From the NCBI GenBank assembly GCA_946122785.1, contig CAMGYJ010000002.1, positions 11,048,839 through 11,112,838 on the forward strand: a stretch of 64,000 bases of DNA. The letters run 5' to 3'. The notes beneath the pieces are model-generated. The model saw only the letters and a program-made list of their open reading frames with translations. It searched no databases and was not told the DNA's origin. The stretch's first letter is position 1, and each line of letters opens with the position of its first letter. Below, one piece after another: positions 48,201 to 56,088 of the stretch. Position numbers and translations under genes: made by a program. Source of the stretch: Linum tenue. Its lineage: Eukaryota > Streptophyta > Magnoliopsida > Malpighiales > Linaceae.

Positions 48201-48283
48201 TTCCGTCGGCAAACGTACAAGGAGCAAGAAAACCGTGGGTTTCGGTGAAGCTCGTGGACTTCCTTGAGATGTATTTGGAGTTG

Positions 48284-48475
48284 AATTTTATTTCTATGTA
48301 CTTGGAACTATTCCCCTTAGTTAATTTAATTGAGTGTTGTTTCAATTTGGGTTTTATTTCTATGTACTTGGAACTATTTCCCCTTATCTTAGTTTATTTA
48401 ATTGAGTGTTGTTTCAATTTGTTTTTATTTCTATGGCCTTGGAACTATTCCTCTTCACTTGATATAATCCCAATT
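48284..48475 (+). repeat. Tandem repeat between the converging MULE genes
   Basis: Three units of 65-70 bp, each with TTTATTTCTATG(T/G)(A/C)CTTGGAACTATT; the first two also share TTTAATTGAGTGTTGTTTCAAT. It lies just after the PMD stop and before the transposase tail. Confidence 0.8.
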
Positions 48476-48482
48476 CGTTCAA

Positions 48483-48751
48483 TCAACAATACACAATTAC
48501 TTGCAAAGTAAGAGTCTCAACTAGCTTGAAGAATGATAGTCGCAAATTATGTCGCATTAGCTGAGTCCGGCACATCATCACCTGGATTTTGCGGACCAAT
48601 CGGTCCTGGACACCTTCATTTATCATGTCCTCGAACTTTGCATATTGAACATCGTCTTGGGCCTCGTGGTGGTCTTCCACTTTGATCCATTTCTTTATGA
48701 ATTCTCTTTTTCCTCCGGCGACCCGGTTCACGCCTCTGTCCGAACGGCGGG
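48483..48751 (-). pseudogene. MULE transposase, C-terminal piece beyond the AthB insertion
   Basis: Minus-strand coding-like sequence that continues, after removing AthB and one copy of GCGGG, from the A-Y-W-P-L-Y-E-E-K-L block at 56090-56130. It is Lys/Glu-rich without a recognised domain, and no intact end can be assigned. Confidence 0.5.
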
Positions 48752-50099
48752 TGATAGACCGTTAATTACACATGTTTTCACCCCCTATTCTTGAGCCGTT
48801 TGAGGTGTTGATTCTCGTTTCTTAGGCCGATTTCACGCTAGGTTGTGCTTGTTTGTGATATTTCAGGTCCTAGTATGTGAATGGAGGCTTGGGAGCGAGT
48901 TTGGGGTCGATTGGACGAAGATCGGACGCGTGGCGAGGTGCTAAGGAAGCCGCACGGGCATTCCTGGACATTACACGGCCGTGCAGCTCACATTTGTGGC
49001 CGTGTGATTTTCGCCGAGAGCAAACACGGGCAGAGCAGAAAATCCACACGGTCGTGCGACCCTGGCCATGTGGGAAGCCTAAGTTCGACTTAATTGATAC
49101 GCCGCGTTTTGACTCACACGAGCAACTGGGTGAGCCACACGGTCGTGTGGCCTGCCCGTGTGAGTCGGGAAATCTTGGTTTTTCAGCCAATTCTGAGCCA
49201 AAAGTGGGGAGAATCGGATTTTCAGAGCAAACACAGAGCCCTAGAGAGAGAAAGTGCGAAGAACACATCCTAGAAGCTACCTTGGAGCTGGGTTTCGTCA
49301 AATCGAGCTTGGAGATCGTCATAGGAGTGGAAATCATCATCCCAGAGCATATTTTCCTCATCTTTATGAGTATGACTACTCTGATTACTGTTTTCTTCTC
49401 TCTCTATGGAGTAGAACCCTTCTCTCACTTGGGTATGAAGAACCCTAGTTCCTTGTGTTAGGGATTTGATTGTAATGACTTGGGATGATTATACTGTTTG
49501 GTTTTAATCGAATGATGCATGTTTATTGAATTGATTGAAGTCTGATCAGCTTTTCTCGATTTCTGCTGCAACCTGAGAGAGATAGAATCTGATTAGGTTG
49601 TTAGAGCCTCTTCATTTGATAGTAGGAGATTGGTTATACGAGAGTTAGCCAGTTTACTGCTTTGTACTGGAATTCAACTCCAGTAGTGGAGTTCTGTGCT
49701 TATTGCTTCAGCTTTCTATCCCGGTGAAGACTAGTCGTCTGCCGGGTAGTTAGATTGAGAGGGCTTGGTCAGCTTAAGAGATTCCAAGCTACTGTCGGAT
49801 CTTCCGCAGTCTAATCAACAGTGAATCAAACCAGGGTAATTACAATTGAACCTAACTAAGGAGCTAGGGGGACTCATTCCCGAGTGACTCTTTCCTGCTT
49901 TTGAAAATCGAACCATTTCCTGCTTTCTTACTGCTTTTGCTTTAAACACAAATCACTCGACTTAGTTGGCTAGATAATAGATAATCACGGAGTAAGCAGT
50001 AGATCTAGACTCCGGGTTGATAATAGAACTTGCCTGTTACTGCATTCCCGGACTGCGATTACACTTGGTCGCAATTTGGTGTTGTGTTTTGGCGTGTCA
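48752..50099 (+). repeat. AthB 5' LTR
   Basis: It shares its 3' two thirds with the AthA LTR almost base for base. The first 500 bases differ mainly in the inverted-word cluster, which is CACACGG-type at 48949-49166. Confidence 0.95.
48949..49166 (+). repeat. Inverted-word cluster, CACA type (AthB 5' LTR)
   Basis: CACACGG, GGCCGTGTG, CACGGGC and GCCCGTGTG words at the places where AthA has the AATTACGG forms. Repeated in the 3' LTR at 54931-55147, with fewer mutations there (for example CACACGGCCGTGTGG at 55118). Confidence 0.9.
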
Positions 50100-50105
50100 A
50101 GTTTT

Positions 50106-50121
50106 TGGCGCCGTTGCCGGG
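50106..50121 (+). promoter_or_regulatory. AthB primer-binding site
   Basis: TGGCGCCGTTGCCGGG a few bases after the LTR end; the standard Athila-lineage form. Confidence 0.85.
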
Positions 50122-50244
50122 GACCCTCTAGGTTATTGGGGAAACGTGAGAATTTGTTACTCTAGCTTTTTCTTTATTGCATTTTTTTCTCTTCCACCTG
50201 TGTGCCTTCACTGGTTGCTTCTGCTGATTGTGTGCAGGTAGTGC

Positions 50245-51084
50245 GTGACCCGTAGCCAGTCGGGAGATCTACTACCATTAGACCAGGAGCTTGAACGAAC
50301 CTGCAGGAACTTCAAGCGGGCTCTAAAGGCGCGACTGGCTGCGGAGGAGGCGCTATCACAACTGCAGATCGAAGAAGAAGAAGAGATGGCTGACCCACAG
50401 AACCATGATGTGATCAATCTAGATGAGCAGACCATGGGATCCTACTGGACCGCTAGAGCTGCGGACATGAGGTCACCCATTCAACATCCTCAAGTCCCAG
50501 CCAACAATTTTGAGGTGAGCACCTCAGTAATAACCATGCTGCGCGGTTCAGTGGTTTTCCGTGGTAAGGAGGGGGAGTGCCCCCGATCACATCTCAGGCG
50601 ATTCCACGAGCTCATCGATGGAATCAAGATCAATGGGGTACCAGCAGATGCCATCCAGCTGAGTTACTTCCCATTTACTCTGGAGGGGAAAGCCAAGGAA
50701 TGGCTAGACACTCGACCTCCGGGCTCTATCACCACGTTCGCCAACCTGGCGGACAAGTTCCTCACCCGATACCATCCTCCATCCAAGACGGCTGACCTGC
50801 AGAAGCAAATTACCCATTTTTCTCAGGATGAGGATGAGACCATCAGGGATGCATGGGAGAGGTACAACAGTCTCTTCCTGAGGTGTCCCAATCATGGCTT
50901 CAATGATGCTGTCAAGGTGGGCACCTTCTATCACGCCCTCTTCCCGGAGGACAAGCAGCTGATTGACTCGGTTTGTGGCGGGAACATGCTGACCAAAACA
51001 CCGCCACAGCTGAATCAACTCTTTGAGGAGATGGCAGAGAACGGGTATCGAAGCTGGTCTCAGCTATCGATCGTTCCGGGATGA
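50245..51084 (+). pseudogene. AthB gag, start codon lost
   Basis: The first codon homologous to the AthC gag start (M-T-R-S) is GTG here. The capsid domain follows (about 50460-51050) with I-K-I-N-G-V-P, W-L-D-T-R-P-P and Q-D-E-D-E-T-I-R-D-A-W-E-R-Y. It ends with TGA at 51082, which overlaps the ATG of the next frame as ATGA. Open otherwise. Confidence 0.85.
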
Positions 51085-52454
51085 TTCCAGGGACCGGACA
51101 GCAGCAACCGATGCTCTGCCACTGGTGCGAGAGCACCCATCACATGGTGGAGGACTGCCAGGCGATGAAGGAATCGACCACACCCCAGGAGCAGGTGAAC
51201 TTCATCAATAATGTTAGGCACAATGACCCCTACAGTAACACTTACAACGAGGGGTGGCGCCAGCATCCCAACTTCTTCTGGGGTGGGGCAAGTTCCAGAC
51301 CACCAGTCCCCCAGGGACCACCGGGCTTCTAGAGGCCGCCATATCAGCCCAAACAGGGGCAATTCCAGTAGCAGCAACAGTCTCTCTACCAGCCCATGCA
51401 GGGGCATGCTGCTCAATCACAGCCGCGACCTTTCCAGCAGCCAGGTGCAGCCCCTGCTACCCCAGTGCAGAATGATCAGATGGCTGAATTGCGGGACTTG
51501 GTGGGTTCTCTTGCCAGTTCTAGTGCTCAGAAATTCAACACTATCGAACAGTTCATGGAAAAGGCCTCGGGTAAATTCCTGGCTCTTGAAGCTGGCCAGA
51601 GGAACACACAGGCTGTCTTGTAGGATATCCAAACCCAGCTGGGAAGCGTGGCTCAGGCAGTGGCACAAAGGGCTCCTGGTAGTTTTACTATCCCGTGCTC
51701 TATAGATAAATTGCATGTAGAGAGGTCCTTGGCGGATTTAGGTGCTAGTATCAATGTTATGCCGTATAAATTGTTCAAGAAACTAGGCCTAGGTGAACCC
51801 CGTGCTACTAGGATGACCCTTCAATTAGCTGACCGATGTGTAGTGCATCCTAGGGGCATAGTGGAAGACCTTCTGGTTAAGGTTGGAAAATTCAAATATC
51901 CTGTAGATTTTGTTGTCCTGGACATCAATGAGGACACAGAAGTGCCCCTTATACTGGGAAGGCCTTTCCTGGCCACCGCCAAGTCTCTCATAGATGTGCA
52001 TGATGGGACCTTAGTTTTGAGGGATGGCGAGGAGCGAATAACGTTTTCAATTGCTAATACTCTACCTGTTTCGTAGCCTCTGCATGCTGTATCTCACCAG
52101 GAGCACGAGTCTGTCGTGTATCCTTCTGTGTTTCCCATTTTGCAGGATCCTCCTCCCATACCTTCGCCGCCACTCCTGTCCACTCCGTCACCAAAAGAAC
52201 AGATTAAGGAGGAGTGGCGGCCGAAACTGCAGGCAGCTAAGCCTGCTCGAAAGAAAGCCGGAGACCACTACGAGCTGGTCCCGCCCCCACCTTGGCCATC
52301 CGAGTATTCACTCGCTTGCATCTTGCCGGATGGCCAAGTCGAGTTGGCGAATGCTGGTGGCCACATTCGTCGCGTGCATGGCCACCATTTGAAGTTGTAC
52401 CTCAAGAGCGATGTGGATCCTCTCTTGAAGGCACCTGATCCTACACTTCTCTGA
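51081..52454 (+). pseudogene. AthB zinc knuckle, protease and integrase tail, four TAG codons
   Basis: One continuous frame broken only by TAG at 51330, 51369, 51621 and 52074. It begins with a CX2CX4HX4C knuckle (C-H-W-C...C, 51117-51158), then a Gln/Pro-rich linker and a coiled-coil-like stretch. Aspartic protease follows (A-D-L-G-A-S near 51735, F-L-A-T-A-K-S-L-I-D-V near 51967). After 52074 a Pro-rich piece leads to G-H-H-L-K-L-Y-L, typical of the end of gypsy integrase. So the reverse transcriptase to integrase part was cut out with the outer ends kept. Stop TGA at 52452. Confidence 0.85.
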
Positions 52455-52498
52455 GCATCCATACTGGTGTCAAGCTAAAAGACGGTAAAGAAGCGCTT

Positions 52499-52516
52499 GT
52501 GGGGAGGCAACCCCAC
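52499..52516 (+). other. AGGCAA hairpin (AthB)
   Basis: GTGGGG-AGGCAA-CCCCAC, about 45 bases after the pol stop and preceded by GCGCTT. Two stem pairs differ from the AthC copy on both sides (T-A to G-C, A-T to G-C) with the same loop. Confidence 0.7.
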
Positions 52517-52639
52517 CGAGGTTTGCATTTTCTTACCTTTTTCCCAGTTGTTTTTTGTGTTTTTTGAGTCTTGAGATGTTGTTCCAGAGTCGAATGTCGC
52601 TTTTGAGTGAAAACAGGTTGAATTCGGGGCTCCAGCAAT

Positions 52640-52985
52640 TCACACGACCAGGCCCGATACTCACACGGCCAGGCCCGATACTCACACGGCCGTGTGGATT
52701 TTATCCCCTGGCCGTGTGAACTCTCGGCAAATTCCACACGGCCAAAAGTGCACATGGCACGGCCGTGTGGATTGGCCTGGCCTGGCCGTGCGGCCGACAC
52801 GGGCAATTCGTCTTCTCGCACGGCCGTGTGGAATTTTTTTTCCTTGGCCGTGTGAGCTCTCGGCAAATTCCACACGGCCAAATGTGCATTTCGCACGGCC
52901 GTGTGGCATTCCTCGGCCTGCCCGTGTCGGCCTACACGGGCAAAAGTGCACTTCACACGGCCGTGTTGTTTGCCCGTGTGACGAG
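52640..52985 (+). repeat. Inverted-word cluster, CACA type (AthB internal)
   Basis: More than a dozen CACACGGCC, GGCCGTGTG, CACGGGC and GCCCGTGT words, several as CACGGCCGTGTGG palindromes, with the phrase CTCTCGGCAAATTCCACACG repeated twice (52720, 52858). Confidence 0.9.
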
Positions 52986-53062
52986 CCTGATGGTGATGAT
53001 GGTGCTGATGGTGATGATGCCTTCATGGACGACATCGACTTGGACGATCTTGGCGACGAGTA
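52985..53062 (+). pseudogene. Remnant of ATHILA ORF-1 C-terminus (AthB)
   Basis: An open stretch encoding an Asp-rich tail (repeated D-G-D-D, ending L-G-D-E) and stop TAG at 53060, where the ATHILA ORF-1 gene would end. The rest of that gene is absent. Confidence 0.45.
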
Positions 53063-53444
53063 GGCTGTACTCGTTGCCCATCTCAGTGTGTTTTGTTTTT
53101 CGTTTTAGTCTTTTGTGTGTTTGCTCCATGTGTGAGGAGCTTGAACTTAGTGTCGTTTGTTTTTGTTTTTGGTTTTCTTTTGTGGATTGTTTATGTTGTG
53201 GCCGTCTGGGCTAACACTTATCCCTAACGCACCGTGTGCTAGTGTGTTCTTGGTGTTCGATTCGTGCAGAACTGTCCATCTTCCCGTTTGTTTCTCGCTG
53301 ACTGGTCCACTTCTAGTCCCCCCGCAGTGTTCCAATCCGGTAACATCGTTCCCCTTATCTCTCCCTCTACTCCATTGAGGGCAATGTCGTGCTTAAGTGT
53401 GTGGGGGGGGGGGGTGCTTTGTATCGGTTGGAATATATATTTGT

Positions 53445-53498
53445 GTGCTTGGAGCCTAGTCCGCTATCCGAATCTTACGATTTGAGGGCTCCAAGCAC
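53445..53498 (+). other. Conserved stem-loop (AthB)
   Basis: GTGCTTGGAGCC (53445-53456) pairs perfectly with GGCTCCAAGCAC (53487-53498), 12 pairs and a 30-base loop. Confidence 0.75.
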
Positions 53499-54718
53499 TG
53501 CTGTTTGATCATATTGGCACTGTGTTTTGATTGATGAATTGAATGGATTTCGGATTGATGCATGACAGCTTGATTGTGACTAGGACAACCTATGATGAGG
53601 ACTGCGATGTGCAGTAGAATTTTGTAGGGGTTCAGTTTTTCAACTGTTTGCTTACCAACTGTGACTTGGATTGATTACTTGTTCTTGACAGTCGTTTATG
53701 CATCTAGTTCAGGGTATCAGAATGTGAGATAGAGCATATAGGTAGCCATGTGAGATTTGAGCCTGCTCGTTTCTTTCTTGTGCGATAGATCCCTCTTTAC
53801 ATGTTTTCTGCTGTTTCTGCTAAATGTAATGTGAGGGTTGGAGGTAGTTCTTAAAAAGTTGGGCATGTGTTTGAAAAATGTGAATAGGAGATGGTTCTCT
53901 CAAGAAATGAAAAAGAAAAAAAAAGATAAAAATGAATGAAAGCAAAAGAGAGCCACTACCAAAAGTCTTAATAGCGCCCATTAAGTAGTGTTTCTTAGCA
54001 GTCTGCTTGGAAATGCTAACATTTATACCTCCTTCGCTTTTGTGCTCTTGAGATATTGAGTAATGCAGAATAGCAGAAAGGAAATACCGGTTTGTTTGAC
54101 TGTGATTTTGAGGGTTTGGAAATGTGGAACCTTGTGCTATGAATACTTCCACCACCTAAAAGGCCTTTTCCCCATGTCCAAGACCCTAGCCAGTCATTTG
54201 AACCTGCGTCTAAGACCTCCTATTAGTTAGTGGTGACACTCCATATGTGAACTCTAGCATTTAGAGGCTGCCATCATGGTGAAGAGATGTTAGGGATTGA
54301 GAGAAATAACATGCGCATTTTTCGCATCAAATTGTCCTGACCCCACTAGTCGAGAGTGAGTGATTCATTTTCATATTCTATATACTCTTGTACCCCGGTG
54401 AGGACCTAGATTGCTCGGTCTCTATTCTGATGTCTTGAGTTGGATGCAAGAGTTGACTGTTTTGAGTAAGTGGTCGAGTCAAGTCTAGGTTGGTTGGTGA
54501 ACAGAAGGGAGACTCTTCCTTTGCTCGATTTTGCTGCACTCGAATGTCCTTTGTGGTGGTTGTCCAGGTTGCTATGGAAGTTGTTCATATGTTGATGCTT
54601 GAAAACCAGTACGATTCACGTGTTCTGTGCCTTTATGACTTGTCCCCAATGTGGGTTGATTGAAATATGTAAGCTTACCTTGTGTCTGACTTGGTTTGCT
54701 TGGGGACAAGCAAACGGT

Positions 54719-54734
54719 TAAATGTGGGGGAGTT
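54719..54734 (+). promoter_or_regulatory. AthB polypurine tract
   Basis: AAATGTGGGGGAGTT directly before the 3' LTR. Confidence 0.8.
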
Positions 54735-56083
54735 TGATAGACCGTTAATTACACATGTTTTCACCCCTATTCTTGAGCCGTTTGAGGTGTTGATTCTCGT
54801 ATTTTAGGCCGATTTCACGCTAGGTTGTGCTTGTTTGTGATATTTCAGGTCCTAGTACGTGAATGAAGGCTTGAGAGCGAGTTTGGGGTCGATTGGACGA
54901 AGATCGGACGCGTGGCGAGGTGCTAAGGAAGCCGCACGGGCATTCCTGGACATCACACGGCCGTGCAGCTCACATTTGTGGCCGTGTGATTTTCGCCGAG
55001 AGCAAACACGGGCAGAGCAGAAAATCCACACGGCCGTGCGACCCTGGCCGTGTGGGAAGCCTAAGTTTGACTTAATTGATACGCCGCGTTTCGACTCACA
55101 TGGGCAACTGGGTGAGCCACACGGCCGTGTGGCCTGCCCGTGTAAGTCGGGAAATCTTGGGTTTTCAGCCAATTCTGAGCCAAAAGTGGGGAGAATCAGA
55201 TTTTCAGAGCAAAAACAGAGCCCTAGAGAGAGAAAGTGCGAAGAACACATCCTAGAAGCTATCTTGGAGCTGGGTTTCGTCAAATCGAGCTTGGAGATCG
55301 TCATAGGAGTGGAAATCATCATCCCAGAGCAGCTTTTCCTCATCTTTATGAGTATGACTACTCTGATTACTGTTTTCTTCTCTCTCTCTATGGAGTAGAA
55401 CCCTTCTCTCACTTGGGTATGAAGAACCCTAGTTCCTTGTGTTAGGGATTTGATTGTAATGACTTGGGATGATTATACTGTTTGGTTTTAGTCGAATGAT
55501 GCATGTTTATTGAATTGATTGAAGTCTGATCAGCTTTTCTCGATTTCTGCTGCAACCTGAGAGAGATAGAATCTGATTAGGTTGTTAGAGCCTCTTCATT
55601 CGATAGTAGGAGATTGGTTATACGAGAGTTAGCCAGTTTACTGCTTTGTACTGGAATTCAACTCCAGTAGTGGAGTTCTGTGCTTATTGCTTCAGCTTTC
55701 TATCCCGGTGAAGACTAGTCGTCTGCCGGGTAGTTAGATTTAGAGGGCTTGGTCAGCTTAAGAGATTCCAAGCTACTGTCGGATCTTCCGCAGTCTAATC
55801 AACAATGAATCAACCCAGGGTAATTACAATTGAACCTAACTAAGGAGCTAGGGGGACTCATTCCCGTGTGACTCTTTCCTGCTTTTGAAAACCGAACCAT
55901 TTCCTGCTTTCTTACTGCTTTTGCTTTAAACACAAATCACTCGACTTAGTTGGCTAGATAATAGATAATCACGGAGTAAGCAGAAGATCTAGACCCCGGG
56001 TTGATAATAGAACTTGCCTGTTACTGCATTCCCGGACTGCGATTACACTTGGTCGCAGTTTGGTGTTGTGTTTTGGCGTGTCA
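54735..56083 (+). repeat. AthB 3' LTR
   Basis: Collinear with 48752-50099 with few substitutions in the stretches I compared. Confidence 0.95.
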
Positions 56084-56088
56084 GCGGG

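Larger units (their letters stand above)
42755..48267 (+). pseudogene. Plant mobile domain (MAIN/MAIL-like, aminotransferase-like PMD) gene, degraded
   Basis: Exons: 42755-42874 (D-P-T-D-L-N-D-Q-P-N-H-R-S), 45839-46642, 46730-46817, 46915-47316, 47399-48267. The PMD core is recognisable: V-L-P-F-H-P-A-I-L-P-F-L, L-A-E-R-W-R-K-E, I-T-L-K-D-V-A-I-L-T-H-L-P-I-D, Y-S-W-A-S-A-C-L-A, Q-F-W-A-W-E, V-P-L-I-C-F and L-R-Q-F-G. Frame changes near 45960 and at an A-run near 46365 cancel each other. In-frame TAA at 47101 and TAG at 47411, then a shift near 47650 into a Pro-rich tail (T-Y-H-Q-S-P repeats). PMD proteins occur as host silencing factors and in transposons; here it is transposon-borne and broken. 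Confidence 0.8.
53063..54734 (+). other. AthB 3' non-coding region
   Basis: Collinear with 25207-27037 of AthA. It includes CCATTGAGGGCAATGTCG, TTAAGTGTGT plus 12 G (to 53414), the stem-loop and the polypurine tract at 54719-54734. No coding capacity. Confidence 0.8.
48752..56083 (+). mobile_element. Athila-like LTR retrotransposon AthB, complete ends, non-autonomous
   Basis: LTRs 48752-50099 and 54735-56083 (TGATAG...GTGTCA). Perfect target-site duplications GCGGG (48747-48751 and 56084-56088), primer-binding site and polypurine tract present. Internal order: gag, zinc knuckle, protease, a short integrase C-terminal tail, AGGCAA hairpin, CACA-type inverted words, an acidic ATHILA ORF-1 tail remnant and a 3' non-coding region. 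Reverse transcriptase, RNase H and the integrase core are deleted. LTRs are very alike, so insertion into the MULE transposase is recent. Confidence 0.95.

Noticed and set aside
42755..48267. PMD region as an intact host gene
   Set aside because: Two frame changes, two in-frame stops and a position inside MULE terminal repeats argue for a broken transposon gene.
52640..52985. CRISPR-like array of short repeats
   Set aside because: Words are inverted, irregularly spaced and part of a plant LTR element; no constant repeat-spacer pattern.
52441..53214. Open frames of 120-171 residues over the CACA-type cluster
   Set aside because: Frames on both strands result from the repeated GC-rich words; the same region in AthA and AthC gives no related protein.
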